Assembly: GCA_034189065.1 (NCBI GenBank)
Contig: JAXHVQ010000003.1
Coordinates: 1-64,000, forward strand
Direction of reading: 5' to 3'
From: FACHB-1406 sp034189065
Lineage (GTDB): Bacteria; Cyanobacteriota; Cyanobacteriia; Cyanobacteriales; Spirulinaceae
DNA: 64,000 nt
The notes under the pieces were generated by a model. It was given only the letters and a program-made list of their open reading frames with translations, did not search any database and was not told the origin of the DNA. The position numbers were made by a program, and so were the translations under genes. Positions 41,859-50,807 of the stretch are shown in pieces. Numbering within the stretch: position 1 is the stretch's first letter; every line of letters begins with the position of its first letter.

Positions 41859-42839
41859 ATGAGTCATTTTTTCTGTGCCAAAGCCTCTCGCGAGTCGGGA
41901 GAAGAAATTATCGGCAGTGCGCCGGGACACCAGACTTATATTTTGATTGAATGCCCTCAACCTTGGGCAGCAAAGGAGTTTGAATCGCGCGCTCTTCCGC
42001 CAAATCTCAGAGAGTTAATTGAGAGAATCAAGAAATCAAGAGCGTCGGTTCGGTTCCTACTCATCCATTCGAGAGACCGAGTAGATGAGGAGTTGAAGCG
42101 CGTTATCGTCTATCGCAAAAAAGAAGGATTTTCCGACGGGTATCACAAGCGAAAGTTTGTCGTTGCCAATTTAGAGGAAATTGCACCGAAGCTGGAAAAA
42201 TATTTAGCAGGCGATCGCGACGAAACGGAATGGGTCGAACCGTTGACCCAAGAAATTTTAGTCTGTACCCACGGCAGTCACGATAAGTGTTGCGCGCGAT
42301 ACGGCTACCCATTTTATCGACAAGCGCGCCAAATTGTCTCGGAACTGGAGATGAAAAAAGTCCGCGTTTGGGAGGCGAGTCATATTGGCGGACATCGCTT
42401 TGCACCGACGCTGTTGAGTTTGCCCGAAGGTCGGTATTACGGCGCGTTGGATGCTGACGCTTTTCGGACAATTATACAACGCGCGGGCAAGATGGATTGT
42501 ATGAGAAAAGTCTATCGCGGCTGGGGATTGTTCCCCATGCACGTTCAGGTATTGGAGCGGGAACTGATGCTTCGCCACGGATGGGACTGGTTTAGTTATA
42601 AAATAGACTACAAGATTTTGCAACAGAAAAGCGATCGCAGCTTCACTCGCGTCGAATTGTCTTGTCAAAAGCCCAATGGCGAGGTGCTGGTTTACCAAAG
42701 CGACATCGTTCCCGACAAGAGTAAATCGTTGATTTTGAGAGGATCGTGCGGCAGCGATAGTGCTTCGAGTTATGTGAAGTATTGCGTGGAAAATCTAATT
42801 TGGGTTGGCGATCGCGTACCATTGAGTGCGGCTGGCTAA
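41859..42839 (+). CDS. sucrase/ferredoxin-like protein
   Basis: A 326-residue protein of the sucrase/ferredoxin-like family, a thioredoxin-fold relative of [2Fe-2S] ferredoxins. The signature cluster is VCTHGSHDKCC followed by SHIGGHRFAPTLLSLPEGRYYG, where the Cys and His residues could bind a [2Fe-2S] centre. Residues 1-110 form a less conserved N-terminal region. Function is not established. It is followed by a secreted-protein gene on the same strand after a gap of 97 bases. Confidence 0.9.
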   Translation: MSHFFCAKASRESGEEIIGSAPGHQTYILIECPQPWAAKEFESRALPPNLRELIERIKKSRASVRFLLIHSRDRVDEELKRVIVYRKKEGFSDGYHKRKFVVANLEEIAPKLEKYLAGDRDETEWVEPLTQEILVCTHGSHDKCCARYGYPFYRQARQIVSELEMKKVRVWEASHIGGHRFAPTLLSLPEGRYYGALDADAFRTIIQRAGKMDCMRKVYRGWGLFPMHVQVLERELMLRHGWDWFSYKIDYKILQQKSDRSFTRVELSCQKPNGEVLVYQSDIVPDKSKSLILRGSCGSDSASSYVKYCVENLIWVGDRVPLSAAG

Positions 42840-42936
42840 AAATCGCGGATCGTACCGTTGCTCGTAGGTTCGCCCTCAACTAAAATTTAGGGTATTGCTT
42901 GAGTCCGCATTGGATGGACAAATACACCGAGTTTAA

Positions 42937-43383
42937 ATGCCTAAATTTGTAATTGTTGTACTAAGTGTTATCTCTGTGTTCCTTTGGGAAAGTTCTCGCA
43001 GCGCGCTTTCCCAAAGAGCTCCCGTGCTGTATGCTGGAACGTGCGTTGCCAATAGTAGTTGTGGGTCGCCTCCGATTCAGTTTGTTCCCGGACGACCGAT
43101 TTCTGTTGAGGTGGTTAATTCAACTTACATTCCCATCACCGTTCAGCATCTGGGAATGGCAAATCCTTTAACCATTGCCTCTCGACAAACAGTGTCAGTT
43201 TTGCGAGGAACGACAGTCAATCCTAATTTTTCTTTAATCTTTTGGACCAGCGAAGGCGGTTCCTTAGCTGCTAATGTCAGTCAACCGTCAGAACGGGTTC
43301 TGAGAATTGAAATTCGCGCTAGTCGTAGCAGCGGCAATAACGCGGTTTATATTAGGGATGACGGTCGAGTTGAGGTGTTGTGA
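42937..43383 (+). CDS. small secreted protein of unknown function
   Basis: A 148-residue protein with an N-terminal signal peptide (VIVVLSVISVFLW, likely cleavage near RSALSQ). The mature domain is beta-rich with two Cys (GTCVANSSCGS) that may form a disulfide, and PISVEVVNSTYIPITVQHLG looks like an immunoglobulin-like strand pair. I do not recognise a family. Its stop codon overlaps a possible GTG start of the following glycosyltransferase, so they are probably cotranscribed. Confidence 0.72.
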   Translation: MPKFVIVVLSVISVFLWESSRSALSQRAPVLYAGTCVANSSCGSPPIQFVPGRPISVEVVNSTYIPITVQHLGMANPLTIASRQTVSVLRGTTVNPNFSLIFWTSEGGSLAANVSQPSERVLRIEIRASRSSGNNAVYIRDDGRVEVL

Positions 43384-44393
43384 GTCAAACAGGATGGCAC
43401 GAAATGAAATTTTGTGAAAATAATAAATTGGGACTTTTATACAAAATTCTTTCCCGTAAAGACATACATGGAAATTCTGGATTATCTTATCTCGAGTCCA
43501 AAGATATTGTTTATACAAAAGAGCCTGGAGAAGCCGATTTTTTTGTATCAATCAGCGGACGATGTTTGCCAAAGTTTGCTCTAAATCGAACTGTTTTGGT
43601 GATTTCAGAGCCCCGTTCTAGATATGCTAAGGAATACGAAAAAAAATTCAGAGATATCTTTAATGGATTTATGGGTATTTGTCAAGACCAGGCTTTCTCT
43701 GAAGATGAATTTTATTTGATTCCTCAAGACTATTCAGGAATTCAAGAAATTCAAGATGAGCCAGAGTATTGGCTGGCGATGGTGCATCAAAGATATAATA
43801 AAAAATATAGAAATCTTCCGGGCGATATCGAGAGAGAAAATGCCTGTGCGTTTTTCGATCGCGCTTTCGGCGACACTTTTCATACCTATGGACGAGTTTG
43901 GAAGAAAACACTGCCCTGGGATAATATTGGGTGGAAAGGAACAATCGGGGGTTCGATTATGGGCGATGAAAAGCTACGCATTCTCAGAAATTATAAATTC
44001 CTCCTTTGTTTTGAAAATAGTCGAGAGCCCGGTTACGTTACTGAGAAAATTTTCTCGGCGTTTTTTGCTGGCTCTGTCCCTATTTATTTTGGTGCTCCAG
44101 ATGTAGCAGAGTATATTCCGAGCGATTGCTATATCGAATTTGAGGGTCAAGATTACCCCGCTCTTTATGACCGAATCACATCGATGGGCGAGGAGGAATT
44201 TCAAAGTATGAGAAGATGTGCAAGAGAGTTTCTTGAGTCATCCGATGGTGAGAAATTTACATCTATTGCTTTTGCTAAAACACTGAGAAAGCACTTTTTG
44301 AAGTTTGAGTCTATCCCCAAGAATCCCTACTCGTTGGATAATCTCTGGAGAAAATTGAACTTTCAGTATCGCAGATATAAGCTGAGAGATTAA
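43380..44393 (+). CDS. family 10 glycosyltransferase (fucosyltransferase-like)
   Basis: A 337-residue GT10 enzyme, normally transferring fucose from GDP-fucose to a glycan. The C-terminal GT10 signature is complete: FLLCFENSREPGYVTEKIFS, then FFAGSVPIYFGAPDVAEYIP. GTG at 43380 overlaps the previous stop (GTGA); an alternative ATG at 43404 has a good AGGA site nine bases upstream and may be the true start. The gene is more AT-rich than its neighbours and lacks a full HIP1 site, hinting at transfer. It is followed by a repeat cluster. No other glycan genes are nearby. Confidence 0.92.
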   Translation: MSQTGWHEMKFCENNKLGLLYKILSRKDIHGNSGLSYLESKDIVYTKEPGEADFFVSISGRCLPKFALNRTVLVISEPRSRYAKEYEKKFRDIFNGFMGICQDQAFSEDEFYLIPQDYSGIQEIQDEPEYWLAMVHQRYNKKYRNLPGDIERENACAFFDRAFGDTFHTYGRVWKKTLPWDNIGWKGTIGGSIMGDEKLRILRNYKFLLCFENSREPGYVTEKIFSAFFAGSVPIYFGAPDVAEYIPSDCYIEFEGQDYPALYDRITSMGEEEFQSMRRCAREFLESSDGEKFTSIAFAKTLRKHFLKFESIPKNPYSLDNLWRKLNFQYRRYKLRD

Positions 44394-44400
44394 GGAAAAT

Positions 44401-44586
44401 AGGACTTACGCAAAGCTATCAGTAGGGTGTGTTAGCGCAGCGTAACACACCTTTGTCTACGCAAAGCTATCAGTAGGGTGTGTTAGCGCAGCGTAGCACA
44501 CCTTTGTCTACGCAAAGCTATGTGTAGGGTGTGTTAGCACAGCGTAACACACCTTTGTCTGTATGTGGCGTAGCTGCGTAAGTCCT
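44401..44586. mobile_element. AGGACTTACGCA element expanded by three 51-bp repeats
   Basis: Left terminus AGGACTTACGCA (44401) and right terminus TGCGTAAGTCCT (ends 44586). Inside, the 30-bp palindrome GTAGGGTGTGTTAGCGCAGC... occurs at 44422, 44473 and 44524, exactly 51 bases apart. One copy has a GTAGCAC change, another GTTAGCACAG, so the units are diverging. Confidence 0.88.
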
Positions 44587-44965
44587 GGAAAATTAAATTT
44601 TTTTGCGATCGCGCAGCCCGAGACAATGAAGTCGGTCTATAGCATTTTTATCAATTAATAATTAATAATTGATGAATTGGGTTGTACAACTCGGCTCTTC
44701 GCAAGAATAGAAGAACTGAAGAATGGGATATCCTAATTTAGCCTAGTAGGGTGTGTTAGCGCAGCGTAACACACCTTTGTCTGTATGTGGCGTAGCTGCG
44801 TAAGTCCTGGAAAATTAATTTTTTTTGCGATCGCGCAGCCCGAGACAATGAAGTCGGTCCATAGCATTTTTATCAATTAATAATTAATAATTGATGAATT
44901 GGGTTGTACAACTCGGCTCTTCGCAAGAATAGAAGAACTGAAGAATGGGATATCCTAATTTAGCC
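44524..44965. repeat. 220-bp tandem direct duplication
   Basis: 44524-44743 and 44746-44965 are nearly identical across 220 bases, separated by TA. Each begins with the GTAGGGTG palindrome and ends TTTAGCC. The right copy contains the last codon and stop (TAA on the minus strand) of the radical-SAM gene, and the left copy repeats those bases, showing that the gene's 3' edge was duplicated. Confidence 0.92.
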
Positions 44966-46282
44966 GATGCAAGTTTCGATCAAGGATTCTACATCCGCGA
45001 TCGCGAAAATCGGCACCTTCAAGGTTTGCGCGATCGCCTCAACTTTCAAGTCATCCAAAAATACCGTCTCTCCTGATTTTAACATCAAAGAGGGCAATAA
45101 AATCCCATCTCCCAAATCTTTTCCTTGCAATCCAGCTAAAATATCTTGTCCGGTCAACAAACCCGTCACTGCAATCTCGATTCCCCAATAAATGCTGGGT
45201 AAAGCCATTAAATTCACCTCCAACCCTTCCACCGCATTCAAGCGTCGAACCAACGGCTGAAATGCTTGTTCCACAGCCGTTCCCACAACCCAAGTGAAGC
45301 GACGCGGCGTAGCAACTTTTTGCGGGAGTTTCGTTTGGGCAACTTCTTCAAATTGCTTCAAAAACTGACGAATCGATCCCACACCGTTGCCAATTTGGGG
45401 ATAATCTTCGTAATGAGATTCGGGCGGTAAATCTTGTCCTGCGATTAAAAACCATTCGTCCGATAGCCAAGCGAAAATACTGCCCAATTCTCGACTAAAT
45501 GTATCCTGCAATCCTCGAACTCTGGCAATAACCTCTCGTGCCTTTTCTCGACCAACAGGAGTCAATTCATCTAAGTTCGGACGGAAGCGCGTCAAACCCA
45601 CGGGAACCACCGCCGCAGAAGCAACTGCAGGGACTTCTCCTTGATGAAAAGAGGCGAGATCGAGTAAAGTTTGTTCTAAATGAATACCGTCGTTGATTCC
45701 CGGACAAACCACAACTTGGGCGTGAACCTGCAAGCGTCGTTCTTGAAACCAAGCTAACTGGTCTAAAATTTGACTGGCGCGGGGATTTTTTAAAAGACGC
45801 GATCGCACGTTGGGTTCGGTGGCGTGAACGGATACATAAAGGGGAGAAAGGCGCAATTTTTCGATGCGTTCCCATTCTTTTGGCGACAGATTTGTCAGGG
45901 TTAAATAACTGCCGTAGAGGAAGCTTAGACGATAGTCGTCGTCTTTGAGGTACAGGGTTTCGCGTTTTCCTGGCGGTTGCTGGTCGATGAAACAAAAGGG
46001 ACAACGATTATTACACTGAATTAAGCCATCGAAAAGTGCTGTTTCAAACTCGAGTCCCAGGTCGTCGTCAAAATCTTTCTCGATTTCCAGTTGGTGAGTT
46101 TGTCCGGCAGCATCGAGAACTTCAAGTTCGAGAATTTCGTCAGCGCAAAGGAATTGATAGTCAATGAGATCGCGGGGATGCTGACCGTTAATGGAGACAA
46201 TTGCATCGCCCGGTTCAAAGCCAATTTCTGCGCCAATTGAATCGGGAAGGACTTGGGTGATGCGTGCGGGATGAATCGGCAT
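44960..46282 (-). CDS. radical-SAM/PDZ-like protein, TIGR03279-type (DUF512)
   Basis: A 440-residue iron-sulfur protein of a family found mainly in cyanobacteria. An N-terminal PDZ-like segment (ARITQVLPDSIGAEIGFEPGD) precedes a radical-SAM-like cluster motif CNNRCPFC (Cys90, 94, 97), and the C-terminal half is the DUF512 region. Reaction unknown. MPIHPARI at 46282 is chosen; the 35 codons upstream are not family-like. Its final codon and stop lie within a 220-bp duplicated segment. Confidence 0.9.
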   Translation of the reverse strand: MPIHPARITQVLPDSIGAEIGFEPGDAIVSINGQHPRDLIDYQFLCADEILELEVLDAAGQTHQLEIEKDFDDDLGLEFETALFDGLIQCNNRCPFCFIDQQPPGKRETLYLKDDDYRLSFLYGSYLTLTNLSPKEWERIEKLRLSPLYVSVHATEPNVRSRLLKNPRASQILDQLAWFQERRLQVHAQVVVCPGINDGIHLEQTLLDLASFHQGEVPAVASAAVVPVGLTRFRPNLDELTPVGREKAREVIARVRGLQDTFSRELGSIFAWLSDEWFLIAGQDLPPESHYEDYPQIGNGVGSIRQFLKQFEEVAQTKLPQKVATPRRFTWVVGTAVEQAFQPLVRRLNAVEGLEVNLMALPSIYWGIEIAVTGLLTGQDILAGLQGKDLGDGILLPSLMLKSGETVFLDDLKVEAIAQTLKVPIFAIADVESLIETCIG

Positions 46283-46469
46283 AAATTTAGGGTTCTTTTC
46301 TGATATGCTGTTGCCAGATTTAATTGACAATGTACTAATTTTTTCTCTACAAAGCGGCGCGATCGCGCTTCGACGCAAATCAAACAACGCGATCGCTTCC
46401 TATTTTACCCGTCGGTGAAGTGGCACACACAGACAACTCGCCCCGAACTCGTGCGTCGAGGCGGAATTC

Positions 46470-46634
46470 TCACTTCTCCTTTTTCTGTTCCTTCAGCCAT
46501 TTCTCAACTAACTCGGTCAAGACATCGCCCATTGTACGATCGACCGCAATACAAGCTAGCTTGAACTCTCGCTTGAGTTCTTTGGGAATATAACCATTGA
46601 TCTCTACCATTCCTTCAGGTTTTTGTGGTGGCAT
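46470..46634 (-). CDS. 54-aa ribbon-helix-helix-like protein
   Basis: A short gene: MPPQKPEGMVEINGYIPKEL at the start, then KREFKLACIAVDRTMGDVL and TELVEKWLKEQKKEK. One strand followed by two helices is the ribbon-helix-helix pattern of CopG, ParG and antitoxin-type DNA-binding proteins. GAGG lies about six bases upstream of the ATG, supporting translation. No toxin gene lies in the same operon; the next plus-strand gene is divergent. Confidence 0.75.
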   Translation of the reverse strand: MPPQKPEGMVEINGYIPKELKREFKLACIAVDRTMGDVLTELVEKWLKEQKKEK

Positions 46635-46837
46635 TCTGACCTCAAAAGCATTGTTCTATCCGTATTTCACCTCAACAGGGTAACGCGCTTCAACAAAAGA
46701 CTGGTAAATGGGTTGCGCGACAAATGGGTAACGTGCTATGATTCGAGTAGAAACAAAAAGCGCCGCGCCAAGGGTCTAGACCACCCAAAGCGCGACTTTA
46801 CCCCCTCTAGAAAGCAGCTAAAGGAGGCACATTCATT

Positions 46838-47107
46838 ATGGTAAGCGCAGTAAAAACGAATGTCGAACCGGTAACCGAAGAACCCGCTTCGTTACCCACA
46901 GGCAACAGTCCGCCCCCGTCAAGCGATAAAGACGAATTAGTGCGAATTTTGGTCATTGGTTCCCCCGGAGGAGTCGGTTCCATCATTCGCACGTTGTATT
47001 TATTGGGCTTTGCTCGAGTGGACGAATGGAGTCGGTTGTTACCCGCCCCCAATTCCCACAATGTGATGAGCATTTTAACGCGACGGTTGCGGCGATCTCG
47101 CGACTAA
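46838..47107 (+). CDS. small conserved-looking protein with glycine-rich loop
   Basis: An 89-residue protein. After a Pro/Ser-rich start, residues 33-89 read VRILVIGSPGGVGSIIRTLYLL, GFARVDEWSRLLPAPNS and MSILTRRLRRSRD. The GSPGGVGS loop resembles a nucleotide-binding turn but has no P-loop Lys. A strong AAGGAGG site lies 11 bases before the ATG. I recall similar cyanobacterial proteins of unknown function. It is divergent from the 54-aa ribbon-helix-helix gene. Confidence 0.75.
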   Translation: MVSAVKTNVEPVTEEPASLPTGNSPPPSSDKDELVRILVIGSPGGVGSIIRTLYLLGFARVDEWSRLLPAPNSHNVMSILTRRLRRSRD

Positions 47108-47246
47108 CCCTCCGTTGTACGTGGCGGGTAAGGCACACGACCAGCCCGCCGACCAAGAACCAATTGGGTTTTAGATTTTAGGTTTTAGGTTTTAGAATTA
47201 ATGACTAATTCCTAAACCAGGTTTCAGGTTTTAGAACCAATGACCT

Positions 47247-47273
47247 GTACGGGCGGGGTAACCCCGTCCCTAC
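47247..47273. repeat. 27-bp palindrome GTACGGGCGGGGTAACCCC...
   Basis: GTACGGGCGGGGTAACCCCGTCCCTAC, related to 41692-41718. It is flanked by TTTTAGG-type heptamers (47165-47235) and TTAATTA repeats (47283-47319). Confidence 0.85.
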
Positions 47274-47328
47274 CAATAACTAATAATTATTAATTATTAA
47301 TTATTAATTATTAATTGATGACCAAACC

Positions 47329-49923
47329 CTACACTTTCGCCTCCAGTTCGCACAAACGACTCTTCAAATCCTGATTTTCCTGTTTGAGGCGATCGAGGTC
47401 TTGGCGCAACTGCTTCAACGTTTTGTCGCTTCCCAAATTCTTTTGCACCTTAGCCATCGCCTCGTCAATGGCACGCCTTACTCGTCCGTCGGGAGTGCGA
47501 TCGCGCAACCCTTCGAGTATGCCAATGGCCCCAGAAGTCTGCATTTGCCCCAGCGCACCAATGGTTGCCATTTGCGTTAAGAAAAAAGTCTCCGTCGCAC
47601 TCATTTCTAGCTGTTCCAAAATCGATTCGACGCGATCGGGAGTTTGCCCTGTTGAAACCCCCCCCAAACTGCGAATCGCGGTCAAACGCAAGGGTTGGGG
47701 AACGCCCGGTTGAATATATTCGCCAATTAAATCTGCAGCAGCGGGAGACGTTTTCATCGCCTTTAATCCCGCGATCGCGCCCCCGCGCACCACTTCGTTC
47801 CATCCTGCCCGTTCTTGCAAAATTCGACGATAAAATTCAATGGTTTCTTCCTGCCTTTCTTTCAAATTTCCTAACGTCATACCGCCGAGAACTCGAATCG
47901 CCGCAGCTTCTACATAATAGCTAGGATCGCCTTGTTCGGCGAAGGTTTTCACCGTCGTATAACTCTCCTCTGTCTTGAAATTTCCTAATCCCCCAACTGC
48001 AGCGCGGCGCACTCGCGCGTCTTTATCTTCGAGACCCGATTGTAAAGCAGAAATGGCCTGATTGAGTTTCAATTTTGCCAATTGTTGGGCGACTTCAACG
48101 CGAACGCCCCAAAAGGGATCGTTCTTCAAAGCATCTGCCAAAACTTTAACCGCTTCTAAACCGCCCTTTTTCCCCAACGCGATCGCGGCATAAATGCGAG
48201 AAACGGGGTCGGGATCGAAGCTGAGTTGGGCTTTGAGTTCGGGCAGAGGGTAATCGAGAACGACTGTTTTTAAGTAAACGTTACCCGCATCAAAACTGAA
48301 GAAGCTGGGCTTGCGCTCTAGGGGAAAATAGAAGCTTTGTTCCACTGCGTTGACGCGAAGGACAAACTCTCGGAGTTGTGGTTTTGTACTCTTATTCCCT
48401 CGCTTCTTCTCCACATAACCAAAGGTAATGGGCAGTTTGAGGTCGAACAATTCCTTGGTTTTATCTTCTTTCTTCGACTTCGCTTGAGTTTGAATAACCG
48501 TTACTTTCGCCAACTTATTCTCATTATCCCAAGCGTAGGATACCTTAAAATCGGGATGTCCGCCGCGAAAAACGTATTGGTCAAATAGGAAAGCTAAATT
48601 GCGTCCCGTTGCCTTTTCAATGGCGCGCAACAAATCGATGGTTTCTACCGTTTGGTGAGCGTTATCTCCTACGAATGTATGAATCGCTTTAGCAAATAAC
48701 TCATCGCCGAGTATACCACGAATCATATGATAAACGCAAGCCCCTTTCTCATACAAATGGCGGTCGTACAATTCAATGGGTTCTCGATAAACATGAGTGA
48801 CAATGGGACGGCGATAGCGAGAGCGGTCTTCTGACAAATAGCTGCGCGCTTCATTTAAAATATAATAAGCCCCTTCATCTTTACCGTATTCAAATTCTTG
48901 CCATTGAACCTCGGAATAAGAAGCCGCCCCTTCCTTAATCCAAGCATGAGACCAATGTTTAATAACGACAAGATCGCCGAACCATTGGTGGGCGAGTTCG
49001 TGAACGACTAAACTTTCCGTTCTAGCATTATCCAAAGCCGCTCTTTCGTCCAACAAACAGCGATCGGTTAAGAGCGTGGTCGATGTATTTTCCATGCCGC
49101 CGAAAATAAAATCATCGACGCAAACTTGAGCGTATTTTGGATAGGGATAAATATAGCCATAGGTTTCGCTTAAAAATTCCATCATGCGCGGCGTTTTGCC
49201 CAAACTGCGCTTAGCATCTTCTTCCCGCCCTTTTTCAACGTAATAAGTTGCGGGAATATCGTTCCACTGGTCTACAATCTTGGCAAAATCGCCTACAGCT
49301 AAGGTCATTAAGTAAGTCGGATGGACGCAATCTTGTCGCCAATGGTAAATTTTATCTCGGTCTTTATCTTCGGTTGAAACTAACTTGCCATTAGAAATTG
49401 CGAGAAATTTCCGAGGAACGCGGACGCGAATTTCCGAAGTTGCAAGTTGACCGGGATAGTCAAAACAGGGGAACCAAAAACGCGAATCTTCATCCTCTCC
49501 CTGGGTCCAAACTTGAGTCGGTTTGTGGGGATAGTGTTCGTCGGGAGCGATAAAATAAAGACCGCGTTGGGGGTTTTCGACGGAGTAGGCGATCGCGATT
49601 TCCAACGTCTCTTCGCCGGTCGGTTCGAGCAGTTGGATATTTAACTGTTCTCCGTCATAGTCAAAGGGTTGAGCAATATTGGCGATCGCGACGGATTCAA
49701 TGTTTAAATTAACTGCATCCAATGTCAAATTTTGGACATTGGGAACAATAGGTTTGAGAGAAATCGTACAAGTTCCCTGAAAACTTTGATTATCGATATC
49801 TAAGATGAGGTCGAGGAAAATATGCTCGACTTGTCCCGGACGGTCGGGGGTGTAGTGAGGTTTGGCACCGGGAAGTTCAAAGGACTGACGACCATTGTTT
49901 TCGTCGAAATAAAAGTGGCTCAT
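47329..49923 (-). CDS. M1-family zinc aminopeptidase with C-terminal HEAT repeats
   Basis: An 864-residue peptidase removing N-terminal residues from peptides. The exopeptidase motif GGMEN is at 275-279, zinc ligands His308 and His312 with base Glu309 in VVHELAHQW, and third ligand Glu331 in WIKEGAASY, exactly 18 residues on. From about residue 600 HEAT-like repeats follow (VSRIYAAIALGKKGG, RVRRAAVGGLGNF), and the extreme C-terminus is a coiled coil (LKQLRQDLDRLKQENQDL). MSHFYFDEN is chosen as start; 112 upstream codons in frame are not family-like. No signal peptide. Confidence 0.92.
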   Translation of the reverse strand: MSHFYFDENNGRQSFELPGAKPHYTPDRPGQVEHIFLDLILDIDNQSFQGTCTISLKPIVPNVQNLTLDAVNLNIESVAIANIAQPFDYDGEQLNIQLLEPTGEETLEIAIAYSVENPQRGLYFIAPDEHYPHKPTQVWTQGEDEDSRFWFPCFDYPGQLATSEIRVRVPRKFLAISNGKLVSTEDKDRDKIYHWRQDCVHPTYLMTLAVGDFAKIVDQWNDIPATYYVEKGREEDAKRSLGKTPRMMEFLSETYGYIYPYPKYAQVCVDDFIFGGMENTSTTLLTDRCLLDERAALDNARTESLVVHELAHQWFGDLVVIKHWSHAWIKEGAASYSEVQWQEFEYGKDEGAYYILNEARSYLSEDRSRYRRPIVTHVYREPIELYDRHLYEKGACVYHMIRGILGDELFAKAIHTFVGDNAHQTVETIDLLRAIEKATGRNLAFLFDQYVFRGGHPDFKVSYAWDNENKLAKVTVIQTQAKSKKEDKTKELFDLKLPITFGYVEKKRGNKSTKPQLREFVLRVNAVEQSFYFPLERKPSFFSFDAGNVYLKTVVLDYPLPELKAQLSFDPDPVSRIYAAIALGKKGGLEAVKVLADALKNDPFWGVRVEVAQQLAKLKLNQAISALQSGLEDKDARVRRAAVGGLGNFKTEESYTTVKTFAEQGDPSYYVEAAAIRVLGGMTLGNLKERQEETIEFYRRILQERAGWNEVVRGGAIAGLKAMKTSPAAADLIGEYIQPGVPQPLRLTAIRSLGGVSTGQTPDRVESILEQLEMSATETFFLTQMATIGALGQMQTSGAIGILEGLRDRTPDGRVRRAIDEAMAKVQKNLGSDKTLKQLRQDLDRLKQENQDLKSRLCELEAKV

Positions 49924-50807
49924 TCTGGCTCGTTCTAAAAAGTTAATTTTACGGCAATTCTGGGGAAATGAAGGACCGTATTTTGGAAATAGCGTTCTCG
50001 CTCCATCAATAAAGGATCGATAACATCGCCCGTTTTCAATGGGTGAATTTTCTGAGAAATGCGATCGCTGTCCCAACGAGGGAGTTCGATCTGCACTTTG
50101 AAGGAAAGCAAAGGTTTCCCGAAACACACCCGTGTTGGATGCGTATAGAAGAAAGTCCTTTTTCTGAGGAGATCGGGTGAATGTGTTACCCCGATAAACT
50201 CGACTGTCCTTGGGGAAAGCGGCGCTACAAGCCATGTGCGAACTTTGTTCGACCCCCATGCGTTCCCAACCCCAACAGTGGAGTCTTATTATGTTTTATT
50301 CTATTCGCTTTTCGCGCTACGCGATCGCGATCGCTGCATTTTGTCTCATCAGCGTGTCTCTGGCTGAAATTCGCAACCATCCCCAAGAACTGGGAAAGCG
50401 ATCGCGTTTCGTCCGTCTCGAGCGCGTTGCGAAAATGGGCGTTGTCATCAGCGTCCAACAGTCGGCGCAACAGACGCATCGGTAAATTTTGACGACTATT
50501 CGCCTCTAATAATTTTAAATACATCGCGAACCACGCGATCGCTATCGATATGAACGTGCGATGGTTCGTTAGGTCGGGTAAAACTGCATAATTATACTTT
50601 GAGCCTATGGTGGTCGGGATTAAATAAACTTTAAGTTGTCCGGGAGGAGGCGTAAAAGGGGGGTTATACTGAAATAATATACCCCAATCACCCGTATTGG
50701 AACATTAAGTGGAAACAGGTAGAAAAAATTTTGCGCAAAGTCTTAAAACCTACGGAAAAATTGGGTAAGATAGGGAGTCTGTGGTCTCCGATTAGTCGAA
50801 CGTAAGT
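49924..50807. other. long intergenic region
   Basis: About 880 bases between the aminopeptidase and the ATPase gene. The only candidate is a 64-codon plus-strand frame at 50291, listed separately. No tRNA, terminator or clear repeat is recognised. The G+C content falls toward 50700, where the AT-rich cassette begins. Confidence 0.4.
50291..50485 (+). CDS. possible small exported peptide, weak
   Basis: A 64-codon frame starting MFYSIRFSRYAIAIAAFCLI and continuing SVSLAEIRNHPQ looks like a signal peptide with cleavage near SLA, followed by a basic tail. No ribosome site is clear and no family is known; a chance frame is quite possible. Confidence 0.25.
   Translation: MFYSIRFSRYAIAIAAFCLISVSLAEIRNHPQELGKRSRFVRLERVAKMGVVISVQQSAQQTHR

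Noticed and set aside
44401..44586. 51-bp tandem units as a possible CRISPR array
   Set aside because: The repeated part is a known type of dispersed palindrome and the intervening bases are also identical, so there are no unique spacers; no cas genes are present.
49924..50259. 112-codon upstream extension of the M1 aminopeptidase
   Set aside because: No family similarity, no signal peptide, and MSHFYFDEN at 49923 matches the usual start of the family.
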